A stretch of 64,000 nucleotides of DNA, taken from assembly GCA_002337605.1 (NCBI GenBank), contig DDGL01000014.1, positions 1 through 64,000 of the forward strand, read 5' to 3'. The notes beneath the pieces are model-generated. The model was not told the origin of the DNA. It was given only the letters and a program-made list of their open reading frames with translations, and did no database searches. Both the position numbers and the translations under genes were made by a program. Every line of letters begins with the position of its first letter. Position 1 is the stretch's first letter. This stretch comes from Flavobacteriaceae bacterium UBA1903 (lineage in GTDB: Bacteria > Bacteroidota > Bacteroidia > Flavobacteriales > Flavobacteriaceae). Shown piece by piece: positions 52,950 to 62,237 of the stretch.

Positions 52950-53659
52950 TGATAAAGAGATTAATTTTACTAGTAGCAATCCTATTTCTGGCACAATCTG
53001 CACAGGCGCAGCTTTTTAGCAAAGAACGTTTGTCCAACCTGGAAACTTTTGACAACCGTTTTTTAACCTGGGGGTATTTTCTGGGCTTTAACAGCTACGA
53101 TTTTAAAATTGAATACGAAGACCAGGCAAGTGACGATAATACCGATATCCTAGTGGAAGGACAAGCTGGGTTTAATGTTGGGCTTGTAGGAGATATGCGT
53201 GTAAACCGATACATTAATTTACGTCTGGAGCCAGGACTCTACTTTACACAACGAAACCTTATTTTTCCAAATTTTGAAGAAGAACGTGACTTTTTACGCG
53301 AGTCGAAATCTACGTACATCCATGTACCCCTCCTGGTAAAATTTTCTACCGAACGTTTAAATAACTTTAAGCCTTTTGTCGTAGCAGGTGTTTCACGCTC
53401 TATTAATCTTTCCAGTAACGAAGAAAATCCGGAAGACAACGAGCAGGGGCAGTTTAGAATGACCTCTGGCACCAGTTACTTTGAGCTTGGGTTTGGGATA
53501 GATTTTTACTTATTCTACTTTAAGTTTACACCTTCCATTCGTGGAGTTTTTGCCACAAGCGACGAGCTGGTACGAGATGACAACCCTAATTCTCCGTGGA
53601 CGGGTAATATAAGCAGTCTAAAAACACGCGGTATTTTTATAAACTTCACCTTTCAATAG
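52949..53659 (+). CDS. porT: PorT/SprT-type outer-membrane beta-barrel protein, T9SS assembly factor
   Basis: 236 residues with a signal peptide (MIKRLILLVAILFLAQSAQAQ) and an eight-strand-type barrel (VGLVGDMRVNRYINLRLEPG, STYIHVPLLVKFSTERL, KPFVVAGVSRSINLSS). Its position directly behind ubiE and next to an rRNA methyltransferase and a TamL-like gene is the arrangement I associate with sprT/porT in flavobacteria. PorT is required for type IX secretion, though its exact role is unknown. A general PorT-fold barrel cannot be fully excluded. Confidence 0.8.
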   Translation: MIKRLILLVAILFLAQSAQAQLFSKERLSNLETFDNRFLTWGYFLGFNSYDFKIEYEDQASDDNTDILVEGQAGFNVGLVGDMRVNRYINLRLEPGLYFTQRNLIFPNFEEERDFLRESKSTYIHVPLLVKFSTERLNNFKPFVVAGVSRSINLSSNEENPEDNEQGQFRMTSGTSYFELGFGIDFYLFYFKFTPSIRGVFATSDELVRDDNPNSPWTGNISSLKTRGIFINFTFQ

Positions 53660-54372
53660 GAACGTTTAAACTCACTTAATAAAATTGCGGTAGCTGTTGC
53701 TACATTTAAACTTTCGGTAGTAACGCTTCCAAATTGAGGAATGCTTATTTTTTCTGAAATGAGTGCTGAAATTTCTGCAGAAACCCCATTTGCTTCATTC
53801 CCCATTACTATAATTCCTTCTTGAGGCAAGGTTCTTTTATACACATTTTTACCGTCCATAAAAGCACCAAAGACGGGTAATTTTGAATTTTGAAGCATTT
53901 CAGCCAAGGAAACATAGTGTACTGCAACCCTTGCAATACTCCCCATAGTTGCTTGTATCACTTTTGGATTGTAACAGTCTGCCGTATCCTCTGAACACAC
54001 TAATTGCGTGACACCAAACCAGTCGCAAAGTCTAATGATTGTTCCCAGGTTCCCGGGGTCCCGCACGGCGTCTAGCGCTATTATAAGCCCTGTATCTTCA
54101 ATTTTTTTAAGAGTAGGTTTTTCAAAAACCGCTAAGGAGGTATTGGCTGCTTTTAAACTACTTATTTTTTTAAGCTGCTGCGGGGTGATATGCCTGTGGT
54201 TGGTTTGGGTCCCCTTGGCAATTTCGGTAGAAAAAAAACTGTGAAGCTTTAGTCCTTCAGCTTGTAATTCTTTAATTACTTTTGGGCCTTCAGCACTAAA
54301 AAGATTGCGTGAATCACGGTACTTTTTTTGTTGTAATTGCGTTATTGATTTTATTTCACTTTTACTTATCAA
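53653..54372 (-). CDS. SpoU/TrmH-family RNA 2'-O-methyltransferase
   Basis: About 239 residues. The N-terminal RNA-binding part begins SEIKSITQLQQKKYRDSRNL, and the SPOUT domain carries ALDAVRDPGNLGTIIRLCDW and the knot motifs IIVMGNEANGVS and QFGSVTTESLNVATATAIL. It methylates rRNA (RlmB-type) or tRNA. No ATG starts the frame after the divergent promoter; I choose TTG at 54372, which gives MISKSEIK. A longer frame to 54498 would run through the divergent tamL-like start. The end overlaps the convergent porT stop by 7 bases. Confidence 0.85.
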   Translation of the reverse strand: MISKSEIKSITQLQQKKYRDSRNLFSAEGPKVIKELQAEGLKLHSFFSTEIAKGTQTNHRHITPQQLKKISSLKAANTSLAVFEKPTLKKIEDTGLIIALDAVRDPGNLGTIIRLCDWFGVTQLVCSEDTADCYNPKVIQATMGSIARVAVHYVSLAEMLQNSKLPVFGAFMDGKNVYKRTLPQEGIIVMGNEANGVSAEISALISEKISIPQFGSVTTESLNVATATAILLSEFKRSY

Positions 54373-54380
54373 AATTATCC

Positions 54381-54388
54381 TATTTTTG
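54381..54388 (+). promoter_or_regulatory. -7 promoter element for the TamL-like gene
   Basis: TATTTTTG matches TAnnTTTG and lies 22 bases before the chosen TTG start at 54410. Confidence 0.6.
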
Positions 54389-54409
54389 AATTTCAGTAAA
54401 GACAACAGC

Positions 54410-56971
54410 TTGGTCCAAACCCGTACAAAAGTAGCATTTATTTTAGGAGTCGCACTACTCTTGGTGTCGTGTAATGCAGTAAAATACGTTCCAGACAATC
54501 AATTTCTACTCACCGACAACACGATTACCGTAGACGGGGAAGAGACGAGCAATACAGAACCCTACTCCTACCTTACTCAACGTCCCAATACAAAATTCCC
54601 ACTGTTAGGAATTCCGGTTGGACTGCATATTTATAACCTTGCCGACCCAAAACCAGATTCTACGTTTCAGGCCTGGCTACAGAAAAAACCAAAACGGGAA
54701 GAGCGACTCGTAAACTTCTTATCCCGAAAGCAGCTAACAGCCCTGGATAGTTCTTATATAAAATTTAACCAGTTTTTACAGCGGGCTGGAGATGCCCCTG
54801 TGATTGTTTCGGAAGACAGAAATAAGAAGTCCGTTACTCAGCTAGAACGCTATTACGCAAGTCTTGGTTATTTTAACGCCAAAGCAAAACACAAAGTAGT
54901 TACAGATTCCAGCAAAGAGAAACGCGCTGCTGTAGCCTATGATGTTGTAAAATACAAACCTTATTTTTTAGATTCTATTGCATATAATATTAGTTCACCG
55001 TTAGTAGATTCCCTCTTTAAGGAAACAAAAAACGAGGCTTTTCTAAAAAGTGGTGATCAATATATGCGGGATAATTTTCTGAATGAAATAGATAGATTAA
55101 CCATACAATTCAGAAATTCTGGAATGTATTATTTTGATCAGGACTATGTAACGTTTAAGGGAGATACAGTTAATACAGACCATAAAGCGAATATTACCTA
55201 TGTTATTCCGGACAGACGTATCACAAAGGGAGATTCTACCATAACCACACCTTTTAAAATATACACTGTAAACGATGTACGGGTGGTGACAGATTATACG
55301 TTTGCCAACACCAACAAATCGTTTACAGATTCCATCACCCACCGGGGCTACAAGTTATATGGGTATGAAGAAATAAAATACAGACCTAAGGCCATTACAG
55401 ATGCACTTTCTATTACTCCAGACAGCATTTTTAGTGATATTGACAGAAATCTAACCTACAACCAGATTAGTGATCTAAAGATTTTTAAATATCCCAATAT
55501 TACCTATCAGGAAGATTCTGCAGATAGCACAGGCCTTATTGCTACGATTTTACTAACACCGCAAAAAAAATACACCCTAGACACTAGTTTTGACGCCTAT
55601 ACCTCTGCCCTGCAACCATTTGGAACCGGGTTCAGCACCTCTTTACTAATAAGAAATATTTTCAGAGGAGCTGAAACCTTACAACTTTCGGGAAGTGGAA
55701 GTGTGGGATCGTCGGCAGATAGAGATGTTGGTTTTTTCGGAACATCTGATATCGGGGCAAATGTTCGGTTATCGTTTCCACGAATTTTATTTCCGTTGAA
55801 TACCGATAAGTTTATCCCAAAATATATGTCGCCCTCCACTAACTTAAGTGTTGGGGTAAACCTTCAGAATAACATAGGACTGGATCGACAGAACTATTCG
55901 GGAAAATTTAATTACCGCTGGAAACCTTCAAAAATAAGGACAAACGAGTTCGATTTGTTTGACATTCAATATGTTCGGAATTTGAATGTAGAAAACTATT
56001 TCAACGTATACCGAAGCTCTTACGACAGATTGAATGAACTGGCGCGTATGGCCGGTTACAATTTCAGCAATTCAGAAATGCTGGACAGTCCAAGGTTAAG
56101 CATACCTACCGAGACAGACGACTTTATTGATGCGGTGTTACCTCCGGATGCCGACCCGGATTTGAATGTTACAGCGGATCAATTTGATGAAGTCCTAAGC
56201 ATTGCCGAGCGCAGATTCCGCCTAAGTGAAGACAACCTTATTTTTGCTACTTCTTTTACCTGGCTCCAGGATACACGCGAGAATATTTTTGATAAGAGCT
56301 GGACGCGGTTTCGATGGAAACTGGCGTCTGCCGGAACTATTTTATCTGGTGTAAGCGCGTTAACCCAGACAGAAGAAAACGAAAACGGCAACAAAGAATT
56401 TGGAGGTGTAGCTTATTCACAATACATAAAAGGAGAAGCCGAGGTGATTAAACACTGGACCCTTTTTGACAACAATGTATTTGCTACAAGAGCCTTTGTA
56501 GGGTTAGCTATCCCTTACGGAAACAGTAATAACATTCCTTTTACACGAAGTTATTTTGCCGGCGGAACCAACGACAACAGAGGCTGGAGAGCCTACAGTT
56601 TAGGTCCGGGAAGCAGTGGCGGGGTTTTAGATTTTAACGAAGCCAATTTTAAACTAGCCTTTAATGGTGAATACAGGTATACAATTTTGGGAGCTTTTAA
56701 AGGAGCCTTTTTTGTAGACGTAGGTAATATCTGGAATGTACTGGATGATCAGGCAAATAATGAGGCTGTTACTTTTAATGGGGTTCAGGATTTAAAAGAA
56801 CTGGCTGTAGCCTCTGGGTTTGGTATTCGATACGATTTTGGCTTTTTTGTCATTCGGTTCGATATTGGTTTTAAAACCCACGATCCAGGACGCCCTGAAG
56901 GCGAACGATGGTTCAAAGATTACAACTTCCAAAACGCTGTGTATAACATAGGGATTAACTATCCGTTTTAA
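54410..56971 (+). CDS. BamA/TamA-family outer-membrane assembly lipoprotein (TamL-like)
   Basis: About 853 residues. Read from TTG 54410 it opens with a lipoprotein signal (VQTRTKVAFILGVALLLVSC, lipid on Cys), as in Bacteroidota TamL rather than in classical BamA. POTRA-like repeats follow (FNAKAKHKVVTD, YDVVKYKPYFLDSIAY and the stretch ITYVIPDRRITKGDST), then a 16-strand barrel with the conserved family loop GGTNDNRGWRAYSLGPGS (VRGF-like position) and the closing YNIGINYPF beta-signal. It helps insert proteins or move lipids at the outer membrane. The frame start at 54305 lies upstream of the promoter. Confidence 0.86.
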   Translation: MVQTRTKVAFILGVALLLVSCNAVKYVPDNQFLLTDNTITVDGEETSNTEPYSYLTQRPNTKFPLLGIPVGLHIYNLADPKPDSTFQAWLQKKPKREERLVNFLSRKQLTALDSSYIKFNQFLQRAGDAPVIVSEDRNKKSVTQLERYYASLGYFNAKAKHKVVTDSSKEKRAAVAYDVVKYKPYFLDSIAYNISSPLVDSLFKETKNEAFLKSGDQYMRDNFLNEIDRLTIQFRNSGMYYFDQDYVTFKGDTVNTDHKANITYVIPDRRITKGDSTITTPFKIYTVNDVRVVTDYTFANTNKSFTDSITHRGYKLYGYEEIKYRPKAITDALSITPDSIFSDIDRNLTYNQISDLKIFKYPNITYQEDSADSTGLIATILLTPQKKYTLDTSFDAYTSALQPFGTGFSTSLLIRNIFRGAETLQLSGSGSVGSSADRDVGFFGTSDIGANVRLSFPRILFPLNTDKFIPKYMSPSTNLSVGVNLQNNIGLDRQNYSGKFNYRWKPSKIRTNEFDLFDIQYVRNLNVENYFNVYRSSYDRLNELARMAGYNFSNSEMLDSPRLSIPTETDDFIDAVLPPDADPDLNVTADQFDEVLSIAERRFRLSEDNLIFATSFTWLQDTRENIFDKSWTRFRWKLASAGTILSGVSALTQTEENENGNKEFGGVAYSQYIKGEAEVIKHWTLFDNNVFATRAFVGLAIPYGNSNNIPFTRSYFAGGTNDNRGWRAYSLGPGSSGGVLDFNEANFKLAFNGEYRYTILGAFKGAFFVDVGNIWNVLDDQANNEAVTFNGVQDLKELAVASGFGIRYDFGFFVIRFDIGFKTHDPGRPEGERWFKDYNFQNAVYNIGINYPF

Positions 56972-56986
56972 CCCGCCAATTTTTGT

Positions 56987-56994
56987 TATTTTTG
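56987..56994 (+). promoter_or_regulatory. -7 promoter element for fbaA-accD
   Basis: TATTTTTG matches TAnnTTTG and lies 20 bases before the fbaA ATG at 57014. Confidence 0.7.
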
Positions 56995-57013
56995 TGGCTC
57001 AAATAAAGCTACT

Positions 57014-58081
57014 ATGAGTCACAATATTTTACCAGGTGTTGCAACTGGAAGACAAGTGCAGCAAATTCATAAACTTGCTAAAGAAAAAGCATTTGCGTTA
57101 CCTGCTGTGAATGTTACAAGTTCCAGTACTGTAAATACGGTTATGGAAACTGCAGCCGAATTAAACTCACCCGTGATTGTCCAGTTTTCGAATGGTGGAT
57201 GTCACTTTAACGCCGGAAAAGGATTAAACAACGATGGACAAAGAGCAGCCATCGCCGGGGGTGTAGCAGGCGCTAAACACGTACACGAACTGGCAAAATT
57301 ATACGGTGCTACCGTAATTTTACACACAGACCATTGCGCCAAAAAATTATTACCATGGATAGATGGCTTACTGGATGCCAGCGAGGCTCATTATAAACAG
57401 TATGGGGTGCCGTTGTACAGCTCACATATGATAGATCTTTCTGAAGAGCCTATTGAAGAAAATATTGAGATCTCTAAAAAATACCTGGAGCGCATGTCCA
57501 AAATGGGGATGACCCTAGAGATAGAACTAGGAATTACAGGGGGCGAAGAAGATGGAGTAGATAATACCGATGTAGATTCTTCAAAACTTTATACCCAACC
57601 AGACGAAGTTGCGTATGCCTACGAAGAATTACTAAAGGTAAGTGATCAATTTACGATTGCGGCGGCCTTCGGAAATGTACACGGCGTATATAAACCTGGA
57701 AATGTAAAACTAACTCCTATTATACTGAAGAATTCACAGGAATACGTTCAGAAAAAATTCGGAACAGAGCACAATCCCATAGATTTCGTATTCCATGGAG
57801 GAAGTGGCTCTACACTGGAGGAAATTAGAGAAGCCATTGGGTATGGCGTCATTAAAATGAATATTGACACAGACCTTCAGTTTGCGTATACAAAAGGCGC
57901 TCGTGACTACATTGCTGACCATATGGGATATCTAAAAACACAAATAGGAAATCCAGATGGCGCTGATCTACCCAACAAAAAATTCTACGACCCCAGAAAG
58001 TGGTTACGTGAAAGCGAGTTAACCTTCAAAAAGCGATTGACACGTTCCTTTGAAGACCTTAACAACGTTAATACACTGTAA
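57014..58081 (+). CDS. fbaA: Class II fructose-bisphosphate aldolase
   Basis: 355 residues of the zinc-dependent class IIa type. The catalytic/zinc region ILHTDHCAKKLLPWIDGLLD (Asp and His ligands), EIELGITGGEEDGVDN, FGNVHGVYKPGN and the phosphate loop FHGGSGSTLEEI with MNIDTDLQFAYT are intact. It cleaves fructose 1,6-bisphosphate in glycolysis or forms it in gluconeogenesis. accD begins 45 bases downstream on the same strand, so both may share a transcript. Confidence 0.96.
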   Translation: MSHNILPGVATGRQVQQIHKLAKEKAFALPAVNVTSSSTVNTVMETAAELNSPVIVQFSNGGCHFNAGKGLNNDGQRAAIAGGVAGAKHVHELAKLYGATVILHTDHCAKKLLPWIDGLLDASEAHYKQYGVPLYSSHMIDLSEEPIEENIEISKKYLERMSKMGMTLEIELGITGGEEDGVDNTDVDSSKLYTQPDEVAYAYEELLKVSDQFTIAAAFGNVHGVYKPGNVKLTPIILKNSQEYVQKKFGTEHNPIDFVFHGGSGSTLEEIREAIGYGVIKMNIDTDLQFAYTKGARDYIADHMGYLKTQIGNPDGADLPNKKFYDPRKWLRESELTFKKRLTRSFEDLNNVNTL

Positions 58082-58126
58082 GATTTATTATATTTGAACT
58101 ACGAACCCTCCTCAACAAAAAAACAT

Positions 58127-58993
58127 ATGTCTTGGTTTAAAAGAACAAAAAAAGGAATACAAACCCCAACTGAAGAGAAGAAAGACGTCCCTCGCGGCCT
58201 CTGGTATAAATCTCCAACCGGTAAAATTGTAGGCGCAGAAGAGCTGGAAAGCAATTTTTACGTAAGCCCGGAAGACGGTTACCACGTGCGTGTGGGAAGT
58301 AAAGAATACTTTGAAATATTATTTGACAACAATAAGTTTAAAGAACTGGACAAGAACCTGGAGTCCAAAGATCCCCTAAAGTTTGAGGACAAGAAGAAAT
58401 ATGTGGATCGTCTAAAAGAAGCCCAGAAAAAAACAGGATTAAAAGACGCTGTACGTACAGCCGTTGGAAAATCTATGGGGAAAGACCTGGTAGTTGCCTG
58501 TATGGATTTCAGTTTTATTGGCGGCTCTATGGGAAGTGTTGTAGGCGAAAAAATTGCCCGTGCTGCAGACCATTCCCTTAAAAATAACATTCCGTTCTTG
58601 TTAATTAGCAAAAGTGGTGGCGCCCGTATGATGGAAGCTGCTTTATCGTTAATGCAACTGGCAAAAACCAGTGCTAAATTAGCCCAACTGGCAGATGCCA
58701 AGATACCCTACATTTCTTTGGCTACAGACCCAACCACAGGAGGTACCACCGCAAGTTTTGCGATGCTTGGAGACATTAATATTAGTGAACCAGGCGCCTT
58801 AATTGGTTTTGCAGGACCCCGTGTTGTAAAAGACACTACCGGTAAAGAGTTGCCAGAAGGGTTCCAAAGTGCAGAATTTCTATTGGACCACGGCTTTCTG
58901 GACTTTATCACACACCGTAAAGACCTAAAGAGAAAAGTAAATCTCTATCTAGATCTGGTGCTCAACCAACCGTTGAGAGAAAAGACAGCATAA
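58127..58993 (+). CDS. accD: Acetyl-CoA carboxylase carboxyltransferase beta subunit lacking the zinc ribbon cysteines
   Basis: About 288 residues. The catalytic core is clear: DFSFIGGSMGSVVGEKIARA, LLISKSGGARMMEAALSLMQ, ISLATDPTTGGTTASFAMLG and GALIGFAGPRVVKDT. The N-terminal zinc ribbon of E. coli AccD (two CxxC pairs) is replaced: the aligned region reads WYKSPTGKIVGAEELESNFY then VSPEDGYHVRVG, with Ser, Gly and Asp at the cysteine positions, so zinc cannot bind there. This appears normal for flavobacteria from memory. The ATG at 58127 is chosen because MSWFKR is the family start; the frame from 58094 adds an unlikely extension. Confidence 0.94.
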   Translation: MSWFKRTKKGIQTPTEEKKDVPRGLWYKSPTGKIVGAEELESNFYVSPEDGYHVRVGSKEYFEILFDNNKFKELDKNLESKDPLKFEDKKKYVDRLKEAQKKTGLKDAVRTAVGKSMGKDLVVACMDFSFIGGSMGSVVGEKIARAADHSLKNNIPFLLISKSGGARMMEAALSLMQLAKTSAKLAQLADAKIPYISLATDPTTGGTTASFAMLGDINISEPGALIGFAGPRVVKDTTGKELPEGFQSAEFLLDHGFLDFITHRKDLKRKVNLYLDLVLNQPLREKTA

Positions 58994-59024
58994 AAAAAAG
59001 CCACTCAATTGAGTGGCTTTTTTC
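58991..59024. terminator. Bidirectional terminator between accD and the LRR protein gene
   Basis: GCCACTCAATTGAGTGGC (59000-59017) is a perfect palindrome that can fold into a short stem, with eight A before and six T after, serving both convergent genes. Confidence 0.9.
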
Positions 59025-59042
59025 TATAATTAACTTTATAGA

Positions 59043-62000
59043 TTATTTCTTTACTACTCTAAAAATCTTTTCGCGGCTGTCCGTTTTTACGCGGGCGAAA
59101 TAGATACCCGAAGCTAGCTCTTCAATACTCATGGTAACATCGGTTTGTTGTAGGTTGCTTTTTGTTTTCAGGAGTTGACCAGTCATAGCATATACATTAA
59201 TACGCTGAATGTTTTCAGTAGCTGAAATGTTTAGTATTCCTGTGGTTGGATTAGGAAATAGTGTAATTTTAGTTACTTCTTGTATGTTTTCTTCAACCCC
59301 CAATTCGGTTACATATTCTACAGAAGTAAAAGCATTGATAAGATGTCCATCCAGACTCACTTGAGGCTGAAACTGAACCCGATCCCCAGCTTGAATGGTA
59401 TTTACTGGTTTAAACCTGAACGTAAGGTAGCCTTGCGCTTCCCCACCCGAATTCAATAGTGGGGCTAGATTTATATCGTTCATATAAAAATAAAAAACAC
59501 CTTCAGCGTATACCAGGTTTACAGGATGACTGGCAGCCATAAGCTGAACCGTTTCCATATTGATATTTGTAAAGCTTGCAGTTGAAAAGTATACCACAGC
59601 ATTTTCGACGTCCTGTGGGGTAAAATTTTCAAAACCTACTGAAAAATACAGGTATTCATCAGCTTCCTCAATTAAGATCTGATCTGGCTGGGAACCATTA
59701 AACAATGGAGCAAAAGGGGCGGCTTCAATAAAATCGGTTATACTGAAGGTATTATCTCCTGGAGTTGCATCGCCTGTAACAGGTTCAATACTCGCAGTAA
59801 AAACTAGCGCATCTCCTACTTCATTTACCGGGCTGCCAGATACGCCGAACCTTACAAAAATATCTCCAGCTACTACCGGGTTTACAATGCCCAGGTTCCA
59901 GGTAATACTTCCGCTGGTTTGTGATGTGGGTTCCGGAATGGCCTCTACAAAGTTTAACTTTGTATCGTTATAAGTATAAGTGATCACAGAATTTTGTGGC
60001 GTGGTCCCTGCATTCTCATAAACTATAGAATAGCTCGCAGTACCCTCAAGAGTTGGCTGATTGTTAGCGCCTATAGCCACCGTTAGATCGTTTACCGTTT
60101 GTGCAGCTTGCACACAAAAGTCTTCATTTTCAGTATTCCCAAAACCTACAAACGTATTTGTTGCTTCTTCCGGGTTTACAGTATAAATGTTCGGGAAGTC
60201 AGGTAAGTAGGTCGTATAAACCCCTTCGCCCACATTTAACTGGTAATTACCCAACTCATTGGTAGCTGTACCCAGTAAAAAGTCTTCTCCCTGAGCAAGC
60301 ACCAGCCTATTTGGGATGGCAGAAGCTCCCGAAGCACAACTATTTCCATTAAGATCGAAACGTGCTGCTCCGGTAATAGTATTTAGGTCATCTGCATTTA
60401 GTGAGCAATCTTCAGTAAAGGTAACATATCCATCTACCGTATCGTTAAAGTTGGCAGCAGCAAAGGAAGCGTTGTCTACGCAAATAAAACGCAGGTTCGG
60501 GTTGTTATTTACTCGTAGATCGCTTTCAAAGGTTCCATATACATAGAGAGGGTCTGTGATGCAAGTACCACTGCTAGCCATAGAGGACAGGTCTATGTTA
60601 CTAATATTTACGTGTTCTAAATACAAATTATTTGAGAGTCGCAACCAGCAAAGACTGGAAAAACCATTAAAATCTAAAGCAGTATATCCTGTACCATCAA
60701 AAGTCATGGCTTTAATAGTATTTTCTGTAGGATAGAGAACGTCTACTTCTGGCAAGTTTCGAAGCGTTAAGTAATCCAGGTTACTAAGTTCAGAAATATC
60801 GATAGGGGTGTTCATTCCTCCCACATACAATCCTCGTAAACCAGCATTTGTGTTAACATCGAGTGATGGTATAGATAGGTTTCTCACAATAAGCGTTTCT
60901 AACGAATTTGCACCCTCCAGCACTAAAGAATTGAGCCCCGTAAAGTATTCAATTTGTGCATACGCTAATAAAGTATTCTGGCTTAGGTCTAAGTTCTCTA
61001 AAACAGTATTAGACTGTCCTATAAGTCTAATTCCGGACAGCTCTAATTCTATTAATTGTGTGCAACTTGAAAGATCCAAAGATTGCAGCGAGACCATACT
61101 GTACAAACTTAATATCTCCAATTGTGCATTTGTACTGAAGGTAATGGTTTCCAAAAGCAAGGCTTCTATATCGACTTCTTTTAAGAAAGCATTCGCCTCA
61201 AGATCTAATGTAACCAGATCACCATCTCTTATTTCGAGGGTTTCAAGCTGGATGTTATTGCTAACGTCTAACGTCAATAATGATGAGTATCTCAGAACCA
61301 ACTCTCTTAAATTCAAATTATTCGACAAATCGACAGCGGTAATCATGGTGTTTCCCAGCTCAAGTTTAGTGAGATTGGTTTGTTCAGAAAGATCGATCGA
61401 TGCGATAGGGTCTGTTTGTCTATCGTTGAGCGAACCCAGGGTAAACTCCAACAAATCATTAGCAGAAAGATCTAAAGAGGTGAGCTGTGAAGTACCAATA
61501 CTCAAGGTCTCGAGGTTTGTATTCTGACTTACATCCAATTCGTTTAAAATTGATCCTCCAATCCTCAACTCTTTAAGATTAATAAGTCCTGTGATATTTA
61601 TGGTCTCCAAAGAATCACTCAGCAGTGTCAAATATTCAATATTAGTATAATTAGAAACTTCATTTAAATCCTCTATTTCGCTACCTTGTATGGTAAGTCT
61701 TGTTAGGAGAGTAGTATTGTTTGGTAAAATAATATTCTGAAATCCGCTACTCGTAATAAAAATATAGTCCAGTAAATTATTATTGCTTAAATCTGCAGAA
61801 GGAAGGCTTCCCAACTGGAAGGTAAAACTTGTTAGGTTTACAAACGCTTCAATACCTTGTATGCTGTTAAATTCTTCATCCCAGATTGACAAAGACTCAA
61901 CAGCCTCAGCTTCACTCACCTGTATTTCTGTATCTCCATTTGTATTAATTCCCGGACTATTTACAAGGTATTCCTTAAACAAAGGATCTGGAATATTCAC

Positions 62001-62060
62001 AACCTGAGAAAATGAAGTAGCAGACACAACAAGTACTAATAAAAGTAATAGGTTTTTCAT
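59043..62060 (-). CDS. Leucine-rich-repeat surface protein with T9SS sorting domain
   Basis: 1005 residues. A signal peptide (residues 1-18) precedes about 500 residues of irregular leucine-rich repeats of about 21-23 residues, with units such as NLETLSIGTSQLTSLDLSAN and QLIELELSGIRLIG. Then come a carboxypeptidase-regulatory-like/DUF11-like beta region (ASYSIVYENAGTTPQNSVIT), and a terminal T9SS type A domain (LFPNPTTGILNIS through EKIFRVVKK). LRR proteins of this kind mediate adhesion or recognition; the ligand is unknown. The repeats are diverged, not a recent tandem array. Confidence 0.88.
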   Translation of the reverse strand: MKNLLLLLVLVVSATSFSQVVNIPDPLFKEYLVNSPGINTNGDTEIQVSEAEAVESLSIWDEEFNSIQGIEAFVNLTSFTFQLGSLPSADLSNNNLLDYIFITSSGFQNIILPNNTTLLTRLTIQGSEIEDLNEVSNYTNIEYLTLLSDSLETINITGLINLKELRIGGSILNELDVSQNTNLETLSIGTSQLTSLDLSANDLLEFTLGSLNDRQTDPIASIDLSEQTNLTKLELGNTMITAVDLSNNLNLRELVLRYSSLLTLDVSNNIQLETLEIRDGDLVTLDLEANAFLKEVDIEALLLETITFSTNAQLEILSLYSMVSLQSLDLSSCTQLIELELSGIRLIGQSNTVLENLDLSQNTLLAYAQIEYFTGLNSLVLEGANSLETLIVRNLSIPSLDVNTNAGLRGLYVGGMNTPIDISELSNLDYLTLRNLPEVDVLYPTENTIKAMTFDGTGYTALDFNGFSSLCWLRLSNNLYLEHVNISNIDLSSMASSGTCITDPLYVYGTFESDLRVNNNPNLRFICVDNASFAAANFNDTVDGYVTFTEDCSLNADDLNTITGAARFDLNGNSCASGASAIPNRLVLAQGEDFLLGTATNELGNYQLNVGEGVYTTYLPDFPNIYTVNPEEATNTFVGFGNTENEDFCVQAAQTVNDLTVAIGANNQPTLEGTASYSIVYENAGTTPQNSVITYTYNDTKLNFVEAIPEPTSQTSGSITWNLGIVNPVVAGDIFVRFGVSGSPVNEVGDALVFTASIEPVTGDATPGDNTFSITDFIEAAPFAPLFNGSQPDQILIEEADEYLYFSVGFENFTPQDVENAVVYFSTASFTNINMETVQLMAASHPVNLVYAEGVFYFYMNDINLAPLLNSGGEAQGYLTFRFKPVNTIQAGDRVQFQPQVSLDGHLINAFTSVEYVTELGVEENIQEVTKITLFPNPTTGILNISATENIQRINVYAMTGQLLKTKSNLQQTDVTMSIEELASGIYFARVKTDSREKIFRVVKK

Positions 62061-62237
62061 AAGGGCATTTTTATTACGGCAGGATATGTCGGCAAAGAAA
62101 AATAAAAAAACTGAACAACAAAAAATTTAATTTGCCATTCAGCTTTCAAGGTTTTAGCTTAAAAAATATAAATATTAAAAGATGGTTTTTATGCACTGTC
62201 TAACATTCATTCGATGCAATAAACGTACTTATTTTAT

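Noticed and set aside
59043..62060. Recent tandem-repeat expansion in the LRR protein
   Set aside because: Repeat units differ too much at DNA level; there is no run of near-identical units.
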